From positions 34,099,986 through 34,163,985 of the forward strand of contig CM054153.1 in NCBI GenBank assembly GCA_028751875.1: DNA of 64,000 nt, in the 5' to 3' direction. This DNA is from Rapana venosa (Eukaryota > Mollusca > Gastropoda > Neogastropoda > Muricidae). The stretch's first letter is position 1. The number at the start of each line of letters is the position of its first letter. Below are positions 12,371-24,823 of the stretch, one piece after another. A model generated the notes under the pieces. That model worked only from the letters and a program-made list of their open reading frames with translations, was not told where the DNA came from and made no database searches. The translations under genes and the position numbers were made by a program.

Positions 12371-12706
12371 TTTTTTATAAAAATAATAATAATAAATGGA
12401 ATTTATAAAAGCGCTGTATCTTGCACAGACAAACCAAAGCGCTTGCATCAATATTTTTACACAGTATGCAACCAATGGAGTTATTCTAACAAGTCCCAAA
12501 AGCACCACACACACCACACACCCCCGCGCGCGCGCGCGTTATAACTTTGGCAGGGTGATGAATTTTTTTGGGTGTTGAAAACGGGGTAGCTATGAAATGA
12601 AAAGGAGAGGAAATTTTTAGGTTTTTTTAAACAAAAATGTCTTGAGGCCCGATTTAAAAGTCACAAGAAGGGCCCTTTGGCGAAGATAGATAGGGTTCCA
12701 AAATTC
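12371..12706 (-). mobile_element. CR1/L2-like LINE 3' end, copy 1 (cut by gap)
   Basis: An ataataataataaatgg tail followed by the conserved tatagcgctgtatcttgcac-like block (here aaaagcgctgtatcttgcac), an ACAC/GCGC run near 12508-12538 and the start of the coding part. It is truncated by the run of N. Confidence 0.7.
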
Positions 12707-13206
12707 NNNNNNNNNNNNNNNNNNNNNNNNNNNNNNNNNNNNNNNNNNNNNNNNNNNNNNNNNNNNNNNNNNNNNNNNNNNNNNNNNNNNNNNNNNNNNN
12801 NNNNNNNNNNNNNNNNNNNNNNNNNNNNNNNNNNNNNNNNNNNNNNNNNNNNNNNNNNNNNNNNNNNNNNNNNNNNNNNNNNNNNNNNNNNNNNNNNNNN
12901 NNNNNNNNNNNNNNNNNNNNNNNNNNNNNNNNNNNNNNNNNNNNNNNNNNNNNNNNNNNNNNNNNNNNNNNNNNNNNNNNNNNNNNNNNNNNNNNNNNNN
13001 NNNNNNNNNNNNNNNNNNNNNNNNNNNNNNNNNNNNNNNNNNNNNNNNNNNNNNNNNNNNNNNNNNNNNNNNNNNNNNNNNNNNNNNNNNNNNNNNNNNN
13101 NNNNNNNNNNNNNNNNNNNNNNNNNNNNNNNNNNNNNNNNNNNNNNNNNNNNNNNNNNNNNNNNNNNNNNNNNNNNNNNNNNNNNNNNNNNNNNNNNNNN
13201 NNNNNN
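12707..13206. other. Assembly gap, 500 N
   Basis: Exactly 500 N, which is a placeholder length. By comparison with copy 2, roughly 11 kb of the element (polymerase, second LINE, right genes) is missing here. Confidence 0.95.
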
Positions 13207-13330
13207 TTTTTTTTTATAAAACTATGCAATTTTTGTCCGATGAGGCAAAGCCGAATGGGGCCAAAATTTGCCGGGTTTTTGGATAAACAGAAAGTTTTGA
13301 GTTTGATCAGCTTTTCCCCAAATCTCTCTA
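13207..13330. repeat. Probable right-end palindrome of copy 1
   Basis: The sequence ataaaact..gcaa..ttttgtcc.gatgaggcaaagccgaat..ggcc aligns imperfectly with the reverse complement of the palindrome centre at 24880-24950, followed by a weak match to the outer arm. This would be the outer end of copy 1's right terminal repeat. The sequence is noisy. Confidence 0.45.
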
Positions 13331-14205
13331 CTTTTCCTTTTAAAGTTTGGGGGTACAAAACGTTAGACGGAACATTTTCTTTTACAAACGCTAAATACGG
13401 GAGAACCATTTTTCCATTTTCATTTGTAGGTGTACTTTTTGTATTACTGACGTTTTAAAATAAGAGCAATAGTTAAAATTCGTGATAAAAATATAGACAA
13501 AAAAAAACCAAGGGGACACAAAAAGATCATTCGGGTTAAACAAAAGCTGACCAAAAACAAAAAGGCTTTTTTTCAAAAAATAAATCAGCATAATAATCGA
13601 TTTAAAAAGAAAAGTCGTGTACAGCCTTTTAAAAGCAAGTCGTCAATACGGGGGGAAACTGAAAAAACAGTTTTTTATTTTATAACAAACGTTTTTTAAA
13701 AAAACAACCCGAAAGATTCCAAATTCTGATCAAAAGAGCGACTGCGGCAGTATCTGGAAAACCAGTATAGCAAAAAAAAGAAGTTACGACAAAGTGTGGG
13801 GTTTTTTAGGAAATTTCAATGGGAGCGGGGGATAACAAGGGAAAAAAAGCGTCAAAAGTTAAAGTCAGACATTTTTGTGAAACAAACGGTTTAAAAAAGT
13901 GCAAAAGGGGCTTAAATGAAAATAGGAAGGTTCACAAATGCCTTCGTGCATGAACTTTGGTAGTCTCTCTTGGGGCCATGGGGTTGGTCTGGTGAATTTT
14001 GGTCAATGTGGTTTAAAAACGTACTCTTTTAACCAAAATCTCTTTAAAATACTCTCATCAAAAATTTCCTTCTCTCTAATTAAAAATAAAAATACTATTA
14101 CTACATAAAAAAACTAATAAAAATAACATATTAAAAATACAAAAATACTACATACATCCAACAAAACAACAACAAACATACAACATCACACACTAAAAAC
14201 AACAA
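13331..14205. other. Unassigned low-quality sequence
   Basis: AT-rich with frequent A and T homopolymers. I see no gene, no repeat family and no match to the other copies. If 13207-13330 is the right end of the element, this is its right-hand flank. Confidence 0.5.
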
Positions 14206-14209
14206 CACC

Positions 14210-15400
14210 ATAAAATAATAATAAAATAATAATAATAATAGGGAAATTTATATAGCGCTGAATCTTGTAAAAAAAAAAAAACAAATCGAAGCGCTTGAAA
14301 CTCAATCTTTTAAAAGGCAGGCAACTCCCTTTAAAAACAAAAATGAGAAACAGATTTAAAATCCATGCGCGCGCACTACGCACGCACAAAAAACCAGCAC
14401 ACACACAAACAACACACACACACAAAAACACGGAAAAACCCTTTAGAAGGTGAAAAAATGCTGTTGAAAATTAAAAACAAAAAATTGGGGGGGGAAAGTC
14501 TCAGGTGGGAAATAAGGGGTTTTTTGGAGGTTTGGATTTGAAGGAATCAAGTAAAGGTTTTTTTGACAAATTGAAAGGGGGAGGTCATTCCAGGGATGGA
14601 CAAGAAACAAGAAGGAGCGAGGGAAAAACAGTGGTTTTTTTGAATCTGGGGGTTCGAAAAAACAAAGTACCCGCAGGGGAAGGGGAACGGGAGGGAGTGT
14701 AAAAGGAAAAGGGACAGTTACAAATAAGAGGGTGCAGATTTGGGGAACTTTTTGAACAAGGGTTTAAATTTTATACTCCAGTTTTTGTGAGCGGGAAAAC
14801 CAGGGGAAGAGTTCGCAGAAGAGGAGTATGTGTTCAAAATTTTTTCTTTTTTAGGCCCAGCCCGAGCTGCATTTTTTTGTATTTTTTTAAGAAAAGTGGA
14901 AGATGTTGGTAGGCCAAAAGGCCAAAAAAGGAAAAAAAAATTCCCAGTTAATTTCAATATTGGAAAGAATTGGAAAAGGTTACCCAATTTGGAAGGGGCA
15001 TCGGGGTAAAGTTTTTCTGGAATGGTTTAAGCCCCAAAATTTAAAGTTGGCCAAAGGAACGGGCTTTTGGTTTAATTAAATTTTTTTTATGGGAAAAAGT
15101 TTAGGGGCCCCAAAAACTTTTCTTTTACCAAATTTGGGAAAAGCTGACTATTTGAATGTCTTTAAAGGGTTTTGTAAGGGGAAAATTTTAAGTTTTCCCA
15201 AAAATGAAGAAATTTGGCCGGGTTTAATCCCTTTAAATTGTAACGGGGGTTTGTTTTTTAAATTTTTTGGGGGGAATGTTTAAAAAACGGCCCCAGGACT
15301 TTTTGCCCCTGGGGGAAACCCAATTTTTCCCAAAACGGGTTGGGGGAAATAAAGAAACCGGGTTACTTCCAAAAAAATACCAAAGGTTTTTTTAAAGGGA
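14210..15400 (-). mobile_element. CR1/L2-like LINE remnant
   Basis: Starts with an aataataataata tail and tttatatagcgctgaatctt, the same 3'-end signature as at 31790. It then passes an ACAC run and a coding-like part that can be matched in pieces to the C-terminal RT domain at 32065-32806 (for example KIQKNAAR and SAPSYL on the reverse strand). It is very noisy, and the left-hand context differs from the polymerase insertions, so this is a separate insertion of the family. The 5' limit is uncertain. Confidence 0.55.
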
Positions 15401-16755
15401 AAAAGGGAGTGCAAGGTAAAAAGGGGTAAAAAGAAAACCCCAGGATAAAGGGGGGTTTTTTCCCCACATAAAAATTTAAAAAAGGGGTTTGTATAGGGAA
15501 GGGGTTTTTCCGGGGGCTGTTTAATACCAAACTTAATTTGGGGGGAAGAAAAAAAAAAATGATCTTTTGGAAATAAAGGTTGCGTTTTAATTTTGGAGAA
15601 AAAAAAAAGGGGGGAATTTTTTGGAACAAAGGGGAAATTTTGAAAGTTTAATTTTTAAATTTTGGGGACCGGGGGTTTTTGGGTGCTTTTTAGAAGGGGA
15701 CAAAATTTTTTAAAAAGATCTTGGGGAAAATTTTTTGACTGTTGATTTTTTAAAACAATTTTTTATAAATGGGCCCCAAGTTTTTTGGAAAAAAGGTTTT
15801 AAAAAACCAAAAAGGGTTGGGAAAGGGGTGGGCCCCGCTTTTTATGGGGTTCATTTTTTAAAAATTGGGGTTCCATAAAAATTTTTAAACAATTTTTGGA
15901 TAAAGGGGCAAAAAGGGAAAGTTGGGGGTCCGGAACTTGGGGGTCAAGGGCGCAGGGGGAAATTTTGAATTCCCTTTAAAAAAGGCCGGGACTTTTTTTA
16001 AAATTGGGTTAAAAGGAAGGAAAAAGGGAGGGGAATTGAACTGGGGTGGGGGCCCAAGGCTTTTTTTTGGGTTGTCCCAACCCCCGGGGGATTTTTTAAA
16101 AAAAATTTTTGGGGAAAAGAACGAAAAAATTTTTTTTTTTATTTTGGGAAGTTAGGGGTTTTTTGGTTTACCGGGTTTTTTTTTTGGATTCCCCAAGGGG
16201 AGTTTTGGGGTTTTGGGGGAAAAAGAGTTTTATGGAAAAGGGGGTTAAAGGCCACAAGGAATTTTGGAAAGAGGGAATTTTAAAGTTTGACTTTTTTAAA
16301 AATGGAGGGGGTTTATTTGGGGAGATTGGTTCTTGGGTTTGGAAAAAATACCATGGCGCACAGGTTTTGCAGGGGGGAGATAAATCAGTAGGGGGTGCAT
16401 GCTCATCAAGCAGTTGGGGGAGAATAGGTTATAGGGGATCAAAGGCCCAGTTGGTCAAATTTTTGGGTGAAAAACTTTGGGAAAAGTTTGGGGAAAGAAA
16501 AGGGTATAAAATGAAAAAGGCCTTAAGATTGGACGGGGGGTAACAAAATTTCTTCTTTTCTGACAGGTTTTGTATGTTGAGGAAAAAAGGGGAAAAAAAA
16601 AAGGGGGAATTTAAAATCAAAAAGAAAGGTTCGTCGTGACAGAAACAATGGACACGGTTTGAAGGAAGCAAATAGTAACCCAAGCCATCAAAAAATTATG
16701 ACCAGATCTGTGCATGCTTCGTTTCCCCCAAATTGAGAGAGAGAAGGGTTTTGGA
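15401..16755. other. Unassigned low-quality sequence
   Basis: Dominated by G, T and A homopolymers. No convincing gene or repeat family. Possible 5' continuation of the LINE remnant to the left. Confidence 0.45.
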
Positions 16756-16759
16756 CAAA

Positions 16760-17235
16760 AAAGAAAATCCCATACATACAAACATACAAACATAAAACAC
16801 TTTCCCACACACTCCCTACATACATAAAATATATTTTATATATATATAAAATAAATATATATAAATAATATATAATATAAATTATATATACATACATACA
16901 AACTTGCCGTGCTACGTGGGTAGGTAGGTCCGTCCCAACATTTATACCTACCTCCCCTACCACATCCCTTTCCCCTACTTTACCTCCTACCTACCTACAA
17001 CCTACCCCTCCCCAAAATACATACATACATACATCGTCGTGAAAAAAAACCTACCTACAAACCAAACCAAAAAAACCCCAAAAAACATCCATCCCTACAT
17101 ACATAACATCCCCAAACCCAAAAACATACATACACATACAAAAATACACATACAAACAGCATAAAAACCCACCCTACATACATAAAACCATAAATACAAA
17201 AACCAACATACATCCCTACAACATAAAAATCATAA
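16760..17235. repeat. CATA/TATA microsatellite block
   Basis: Alternating catacataca, tatata and cctac repeats with interruptions. No coding content. Confidence 0.85.
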
Positions 17236-18480
17236 TAAAATAAAAATAAAAATAATAAAAAATAAATTTGTATAGGGGGCTATATCTTTGCAAAGCCCAA
17301 ATCAGGGGCGCTTCCCCAATAAACCATTTTTTCTTACAGATCATGAGCCAATAACAAAAAAAAACCCTTAAAAAAAATTTCCCAAATTTCCACACCACAA
17401 CCAAAAACACACACCCCACAAAAAAAACACAAAAAACACAAACACACACAAAAAACACAAACAAAAAAAAAACAAAAAAAAGGTTTTGTTAAAGGCTTTT
17501 CAAGGTAAGGGGTTTTGGGGGGCTTTTTGAAGGCGGGGGGCATTTTTCAAAGATGAAAGGGGAAAAAAAATTTAGGTTTTAAAAAAATATGCTTGGGCGG
17601 GATTTATTTTGGGGGTCATATGAAGGCCTCTGTTCGAAGAGAGAGAGGAAGGTTTTCCAGGGGGGAAAAGGGACCAAAAATAAAAAGAAAGAGCGACGAC
17701 CAGGGGTTTGGACGGTTGAATCAAGGTTTTTCCCGTAAGCAAAAGGGGTATCTGCACAGACCCGAGGGGAACGAAAAGGGAGTTTTCATGGTAAAACCCT
17801 TTCCCAAAAAGAGGTAGGAGGGTGCTTTGGGTTGAAAACCATTTTGTAAAAAGGGGGGTTCGATCATATTCCCCCTCTCTTTTGGCACGGGAAAAAAACC
17901 CCCCTTTGAGGGGATCGAAAGAGAGGATAATGTGATCAAAATTTTTTCCCCTTTTTTGGGGGACGGGGGCAGCTCAGATTTTTGTAAAAACTTTTTGAAG
18001 GGAGGGATAAAATGTTGCGGGGCAGCCCCAGCTAAGAAGAATTCAATAGTCCAAAACGTGAGAGAATAGAGACCCCAACAATTTAAATTTTTGAAATCAG
18101 TGGAAAAAGGTACTTTCAAAATTGCACGGATACCCGAAATTTGATAGTAGCCGGACTGGCGGGTCGGGGGTGAGGGAATTTTTTGCAAAAGAGGGTTTGG
18201 TTGTCGTAACAACCCAAATTTACTTCACACAGGGGAAACAGGGGACCGTTTTGTATTGCCGAGTTCTTTTTAAGGGTTTTTGGGTAAGGGAAGAGAGTTT
18301 GTTTTTTGGTCCCCAAAAACCCCTTTTTGGCTTCTTTTTTTTATCACCGTTTAAATTTAACCCCTTTTTTGGGGGAAAAAAAACCCCAGTTTTTGGAAAA
18401 AAAGGGGCCCCCCCAAAATTTTTTTTCAAAAAAAAGGGGAAAAAATTTTTCGGTTTTTTAACCAAATTTTTTGAAACTGA
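17225..18480 (-). mobile_element. CR1/L2-like LINE remnant
   Basis: Another copy of the same 3' segment: an ataaaaataataaa tail, a degenerate tatagggggctatatctt block, and then coding remnants matching 32050-32700, for example gagcgacgaccagggg and, on the reverse strand, KAPSYL and WTIEFFLAG. It is in the same orientation as the one at 14210-15400. Decayed or badly sequenced. Confidence 0.6.
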
Positions 18481-19330
18481 GAGTCATCTCATAAAAAGTG
18501 AAAATTGAAAATGATGAGGGTTTTAAATTAAATGTGAAGGGGAAAGCATTTTAAAAAGGGAGAGTGAAAAAAAACGGGGCCGAGGACTGACCCCTGGGGG
18601 AAAACCAAATATTCCATTTTTGGCAGGTTTTGGGACGTATCTTTTTTAACTGCGACTGTCGGGAAATTTCGGTCTTTGAGGAAAAACGAACCAGGAAGGG
18701 CTGTCCAGTAACACCAAAATTTTTTTTTTTTAAAGGGCGGGAGAGAAAATTGAATGGTTAAAAAGTGTAAAAGGCGGGCAGATAATCAGAAAGGGGGTGA
18801 AAAAGGAGTTTTTCCCCTCGAGTCAAAAAATAAAGCGTAATTTGGGGAAAAGGCCCAAAAAAGGGTATTTTAAATCAAATGGTTGACGCGATAGGCAGAC
18901 TGAAAAAAACCCCGGAAAAAAGCCTTTTGGGAGAAAAAAGGTGGTTTTTGACCCTGTTTTAGAAACACTTTTTTTTAAAGGGGATTTTAGAGATAAAAAA
19001 AGGTGGGTTAAAAAAGCGGGGTTTTTAAAATTTCAGAATGTTAGGGCAAGGCCTTTTTTTTTGAGTAATTGAAAACTTTTGCATTTTTTTGAAAAGATGA
19101 TTAACTTTTTTTCCTGAAACAAGAGATGATTTCACTTTTTTTTTTTTTTTTTTTTCCCGGTGATAGGGGGTATAATTTTTTTGTGGGCACTGAAACAAAA
19201 AAAAAGAAAAAAAAAAGGTAGGGGGGATCAAAGGGTGGGGGCCAATAAATTTTTTTTAAGTCATTTTTTTTTCCAGAATTGTCGTAATTTTTTTTCCCTT
19301 CACTTTTTTGGATGAAAAAAAAAGGAAGGA
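18481..19330. other. Unassigned low-quality sequence
   Basis: Homopolymer-rich. The ggggaaaaccaaatattcc area near 18600 weakly resembles 15300-15340, so it may be the 5' part of the same LINE family. Nothing firmer is visible. Confidence 0.4.
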
Positions 19331-19889
19331 GTACCAGAGAATTGGGGATCAAGAAACTGGGGAGGCGGAAAGGGATCTTTAAAAACCAATTTTTGGAAAG
19401 GGGTGTTACGGATTTTTTCAGAAAAGAATGCAGAAAAAATAGAAGGAAAATCAGAGTGGGTTTTGGATGGGAAGGGAGAGGGCTTTCCTTTACAGAAACC
19501 AACAAGAGGAAAATGTAGGGAAAAAAAGAAAAATTTCAATTTGACTGGCATTAAGAAAATTGAGAAGGGGAGTAAAATTTGTTTTTTTTTTTTTGAAAGA
19601 AAATTTAAAAAATTTGACTTTGGGTTTATTTGTTTTCGGGAAAAGCGGTTTTTTTTTGATTTTCCCTTTTTGTTTTTCACCACCCGCCGCCTAGGGTGCC
19701 TGCGTTTGGCTTTGGGAAAACCCGAATGTCCGGGGGGGGTACCCCCTGGTGGACAAGGGCCTGGGCGGGCAGGAGACCGGGCAAATGGGAGGTGCATTCT
19801 CAACCCAAATTTGTTTTGGGTAAGAACAGTATTGTATTTTTCGAGAGGTCAGTGTTGTCAGAGGTTAAAGTAGGGCTCAGGGGGCTTGG

Positions 19890-20160
19890 CAGAGAAAATA
19901 CATACATACATCCCAAAAAACATCCCCTAAAAAAAACAAACCAAAACATACATCCATCCCTCCATACAACTACATACATACATAAATACATACAAAACAT
20001 ACTACATGAATCATCATACATACTAAAAAACAAAACATACATATAACAAACATTTTAAAAACATAAAATATAAACATATATACATACATACAAACATACA
20101 TACATACATACATACATACAAAACAAAAACATCATACAACATTAACCTTTCATACAAACA
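19890..20160. repeat. CATA microsatellite
   Basis: Imperfect (cata)n/(catc)n tract, duplicate of 545-790. Confidence 0.85.
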
Positions 20161-20235
20161 TGGGGCCCTTTAGAAAAAACCCACAAACAAAAATTTTACG
20201 GCAACAAAAAGAAAGAAATTGCACTTCCCCTCGGT

Positions 20236-20360
20236 CTCTCTCTGTCTGTCTTTCTCTCTGTCTCTGTGTCTCTGACTCAGCCTGTCTGTCTGTCTGTCTC
20301 TGTCTGTCAGTCTCTGTCTGTCTGTATCTCTGTATGTCTCTGTCTGTCTGTCTGTCTGTG
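20236..20360. repeat. TCTG/TCTC microsatellite
   Basis: Tract of tctgtctg and tctctgtc units. The RQTDRQT-like frames across it are repeat translations. Confidence 0.85.
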
Positions 20361-20507
20361 ATGAGCGGTGCAGTGGCGGAAGCGGCAGATAAAGGAGCCG
20401 CTAGTGACTGGACACCAGTCCTGGTTGTCAAGCCCTTTGTCTGGGCTGAGGACGGTCCAGCTCCCAGCAACCACGGCAATGAGGAGGCCAACAACGGCCA
20501 CACAGCT

Positions 20508-20533
20508 TATATCTATATATATATCTATATCTA

Positions 20534-20585
<52 letters not shown>

Positions 20586-20600
20586 TAGATCTAGATATAT
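20508..20600. repeat. AT microsatellite with CTAGAT ends
   Basis: A (ta)n run of about 40 bp, bordered on both sides by tatctagat/atctagata. The whole is therefore a perfect-looking inverted repeat able to fold or cruciform. Confidence 0.85.
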
Positions 20601-22124
20601 GTGTATCCCTTTTCCTTTGCTCTTATTAGGCGATGGTATGTCGGTATTAAACCGTTTTATTTTAGTGGGGTTTTTTGTTATGGGGCAAGTGGTATGGACT
20701 CATCTTCACGTCGATTCAAAAGAAATAAAAGAAATAATGAATTAAAGGTTCCATGTAATAACACTTTAGTTACAAGGAGCATGTTGAAAAATGGGAGTTA
20801 GCCCTAAAAACCTGCTCACGTTCTCAAAAGTAAAAAAGAAAAGATTCAATATAATCATCATGTTTGGTATTGTATTTTCCCAGTGCTTCTTAGGGGGGTA
20901 AGAAATATTATTGAAGACACAACATGCTTTAACACTAGTTGTGGCATTGTGTTTTCCCAGTCTTTCTTGGGGGAGAAGTCATGAATATTATTGGAGGTAA
21001 ATCCTGAAATATGCTGAAACAAAAAAATCAAATACACAACTGGCTTAACTCGGAAACGACAACACACACTCATAAGGAATATTTGATTCCATTTGTCTTC
21101 ATATCAAAAGATGTATTAATTAATGCCAAAGAATGAGAAAATAACGTGTCTACAGTGAGCCTGAATGATGAATTAAACGCACAGAGGCTAAATACATAGT
21201 TGAAAAGTACGTACGTACGCACGCACGCACACACGCCAGCACGCGCACACGCACGCATACTCACATACAAAGTGAAGAGCAGCAGAGGAAAGATCCGACA
21301 ACAATAATAATAGACCAAGAAAAGAACGAGACATCACACTTGCCATTCAGCATGAGAAATCAATGAGGGCTGGATGGAAGCACTGGTTTCTGGGGTCGGG
21401 AGCTGTCCATGACCTTCAGTCCTTGTTCGCCTACAGCGTGGGGCCTCTTCTTCCTAGCTGCTGTCCTCTCGTGCTTCGTGTTCCTCCTGGCTGGCTGGCT
21501 GGCTGGCTGGCTGGCTCCAAACCATGCTGCCCAGGCTTTGTTATGTTACAGCACCCACGGCACTGTTTCTTCCCCACACTGAATGACTGTGGCCTTGCCT
21601 GGCTCTCTGGTTGAAGGCAAGGCTCGCTTCTTGCAGAGGAAGTGAAATCGCCAATCCTGTGTAATTGCTGGTGGGTAGTGATGATCAGTGTCCACTGTTC
21701 CACGGGTCGCTGAACTGAAATGCTTTAGCTGGGCCTTCTTTCTCTCTGAGAGGAGGGAGACAAAGTTGGTTTCCGTGGATTGGTCGTTTGATGAGGGGGA
21801 AACTGTTGTCTGAGTTTTTAGGGTCCTGTAGTAATTAATTGGATTTTTGGTGTAGAGTCTAGGGTTGGAGCTTTTCGTATTTCAATTCTGCCGAATTTTC
21901 TTACGTCTCAATTCTCCGCCTTCTCTCTTTGTAGAATACAAGATCAAGACGTAGTCTGCACGTTAGATATGTAACGATTGTCAAGAATGTGACAGGTTCT
22001 TGAAAGACGACTGTATTCAGAAAAAACTAAGGGTTTCATCAGTGCTTCCTGTTCCCCTGAGAATTGGGCAGGTCGTGTGGGAGGCAGGAGTTTCCTGGCA
22101 AATAGGTTGTAGCGAGGTTAGTGA

Positions 22125-22330
22125 TGGGCGCTGCAGCCGAGTAGCTAAAACAGTTTGTCTCCACACCGTGCGTACATAGAGTTGTGGGTTCAAGTTTTAG
22201 CGGCGGCAACGTCTGGTGAATGGAGGGTGGGGATTTTTACCATCTCCCAGGTCCTCTTCTGGTGCAGACCTGCCAGTGCCTTACCTCTCACCGGGGATAT
22301 AAAAAAGGTAAATTACAGGTGAATTAGGTG
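22125..22330 (+). repeat. tRNA-headed SINE-like remnant
   Basis: A head with box-A-like gccgagtagctaaaacag and box-B-like gtgggttcaagt, followed by a body ggtggggatttttaccatctcccag...gtgcagacctgccagtgcctta. I recall very similar bodies in SINEs of marine gastropods, which is the main reason to suspect a mollusc. The match is from memory and was not searched. 3' end not defined. Confidence 0.5.
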
Positions 22331-22615
22331 ACATCCCTGTTATGGCTTTCGTGGTCCACCAGCTGGTGTACACGGGAGATGAAAGGAAATGTCAGCTGGT
22401 GTTGACATTATCTGGGCAATTCACAAGATTTTGTTTGAACTCACTTCCTCACAATCTCGAAAACTGTGATCAGTAAGAGTACACTTTTCAGGCTAATTAT
22501 CCAAAATAGTATGGTGAAAGGGATACGGAAAAGGATACTTCCTTTTCAGAAATATGACACACAGGTGTGGGTCACTATCAAACCTGTGCATCTGGTTTTG
22601 GCGCTTTGAGGATAT

Positions 22616-22716
22616 AGCTAGTATAGTATAGTATAGTATAGTATAGTATAGTATAGTATAGTATAGTATAGTATAGTATAGTATAGTATAGTATAGTATA
22701 GTATAGTATAGTATAG
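22616..22716. repeat. GTATA pentanucleotide array
   Basis: About 20 uninterrupted units of gtata. In copy 1 (about 3350-3425) the same site is shorter and interrupted. Confidence 0.95.
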
Positions 22717-23553
22717 ACCACCACTGACCAGCTGGTGCCAGCTGTGACCCCCTCAGAGGAACTTAGACAGAATGGCGCAGCCTACACATTGAGAACGACA
22801 TCCGCATCAAGCTGAATGTCGAGAGGTTTCCCTGTGGACTTGCTTGCTGTGCCCGTGGTGATTTTTGCCGGCTGCCTGTCCCAGCACAAGATGCCGATCT
22901 CTGGGTGTAGATGGCTGTTGATGGAGACTGAAGAAATTGGTGGCTTATTTTGGGTTGATGATTTCACGAATCTCTCTCTCGGTAACTTTCTGGAGTTTAT
23001 TGTATGTTGATTTTGCTGATCGTCTGTAGCTGGCAAACACTCTTGCTAATGACCCATCTTGTGGCCATTTTGTTAAGTTGTAGTGTTGGAAAATTGATGT
23101 AGTGTGGAGTTTCTTTTCACTCTCACACACACGCACGGTTTTGAATACAGTTGAATCAGCATGTATGCACATATACGCGTATTTGTGCATTCGCTGAATG
23201 TAGAATGCTTATTTTCACAGGAAAGTCTTACGGTTGAATCTCTTGTACAAAAAAGAAATCATGTGGCAACTGGCTTAAAGGAAAATAATTAGCACAGCAC
23301 ACTGTGACATCGAGTTGAAACATTATTAAACATTATTAAAGACAAATAGGAACTCTTGACAGTAAAATGAAATACAAATGTTTGAAATCCATAATGGTAC
23401 ATTTCTTGGAAAATGTGCTGGAAGGGCATTCAGTGTTAGCCTGAAGTGACTGCCACAGACGATGCTTCAATATTCGGAGATGAGTAACTACTGCACAGAT
23501 AACCAGCCTCTTTATATGGTATCAGCCCATGTTTTGAAGGGAAACTTGAACTG

Positions 23554-23555
<2 letters not shown>

Positions 23556-23584
<29 letters not shown>

Positions 23585-23617
23585 TGTTGTGTGCGCGCGC
23601 GCGTGCGCGCGTGTGTG

Positions 23618-23648
<31 letters not shown>

Positions 23649-23650
23649 AG
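23556..23650. repeat. TG/GC/GA compound dinucleotide tract
   Basis: (tg)n, then gcgcgcgcgtgcgcgc, (tg)n and (ga)n. Strongly alternating purine-pyrimidine sequence (Z-DNA prone). Confidence 0.9.
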
Positions 23651-24133
23651 TGAGAGTGAGTGAGTTAATGTGTGTGTGTTCCTCGCTTATATTAATGCCT
23701 ATTTATGTGTGTCCATGTACGCATATTCCCCCGCATGCACTGAGTATCGATAATCTATTTTCACAGGAAAGCCTTTCGGTTATATCTCGTATCTGAAAAT
23801 AAGTGTGTGTCGGTGTCTGTGTGCATGCGTGCCTGCCTGCGTGTTGTCGTTGTGAAGTGTGATCCCACATACCATTTGACGTTTTGATCCTTTCCTTTAC
23901 GGTTCAGTTGTGGCCTACACTGGCTTCATTCAGCACAAGTTAAGTGTTGGTGACGATGGCAGCTGGGCCCTGTATTGGATGTGCCTGGGGCCTTAGGCCG
24001 TGACAGATGGCTTGCTGGATGTCACGTGAAGTGTGTAGTGATACCTCCCCCCTTTACTGTTTGCCATTCAGCCTTACCTTCCTTCAGACAATAGATTGTT
24101 AGCTGCTTTTCTCTTTCAAAGTGTAGACAGGTA

Positions 24134-24340
24134 CATCTGGAGGAGAGAGAGAAGAGAGAGCAGGAGAGAAAGAGAGGGAGGGAGAGAGAGAGAGGGAGGG
24201 GGAGATAGGAGAGAGCAGGAGAGAAAGAGAGGGAGGGAGGGAGACAGAGAGAGACAGAGATGGAGGGACGGAGAGGGATGGAGGGACAGAGAGGGAAGGA
24301 GGGAGAGAGAGAGAGGGGGGGGGAGAATAGGGAGAGAGAG
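24134..24340. repeat. GA/GGA-rich tract
   Basis: Polypurine tract with gagaga and gggagg units. Open frames on both strands here are artefacts of the repeat. Confidence 0.9.
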
Positions 24341-24439
24341 AGCGACAATGACAATGACAATGACAAATTCTTTTATTTCGAGGATAATGAATAAGCACCC
24401 ATGTGCTTTTTTACATCCAATCCCCCGCCCCCCGAGAAG

Positions 24440-24511
<72 letters not shown>

Positions 24512-24512
24512 A
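24341..24512 (-). repeat. GACAAT tail plus GA tract, probable retroelement 3' end
   Basis: (gacaat)n then gacaaattcttttatttcgaggataat, cgcccccgagaaggagg and a long GA run. A short tandem hexamer next to a conserved block is the usual look of a CR1/L2-type 3' tail in reverse orientation. It recurs at 5165-5346 and 45090-45255. No coding part is seen. Confidence 0.4.
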
Positions 24513-24823
24513 GAGATCAGACTTTTACTGTACCCCGGCCTAAGGCCACAATATAAAAAATGAATGGTGGGCATATGGAGTGGTCATATAGCACAAGTAA
24601 TATAAACATAATGCTTTTAACGTTATCTATGACATAATGTATCAGCACGATCATAAAAACATATGTCAGCCATATCTTGAATATGTTTGTTTACACACAT
24701 GCATTTCATGTGACTCATAATCAACAGTGTTTTAATGTCATATTTACCAATGTAAGAGCTTTTAAGAAGTAATCTGATTTCTTCAGCTGGTTGCATGAAA
24801 AATAAATCTAGGTAATTTGCATC

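Larger units (their letters stand above)
5661..12706. mobile_element. Polinton-like element with nested LINEs, copy 1 (partial)
   Basis: Left part of the composite element: left terminal repeat, iterons, the five rightward genes, the 99-aa leftward gene, RTE LINE, polymerase C-terminus and the start of the CR1/L2-like LINE. It is then cut by the assembly gap at 12707. Between about 5640 and 8310 it is nearly identical to 24805-27480. After about 8315 it becomes noisy. The order and junctions are those of copy 2, where the full layout is described. Confidence 0.8.
19331..24815. other. Left flank of copy 2
   Basis: No host gene is supported. Better sequence than copy 1 from about 20170 onward. 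Contents are a CATA array, a TCTG array, an AT array, a SINE-like segment, a GTATA array, a TG/GC tract and GA tracts, listed separately. The intervening unique-looking AT-rich DNA (20590-22120 and 22720-23550) holds only short frames that look like chance. Confidence 0.75.

Noticed and set aside
12654..13409. Long open frames across the runs of N (also 43457-44048)
   Set aside because: Artefacts of translating N.
24022..24574. S/L- and E/R/G-rich open frames over the GA tract on both strands
   Set aside because: Pure low-complexity repeat translation.
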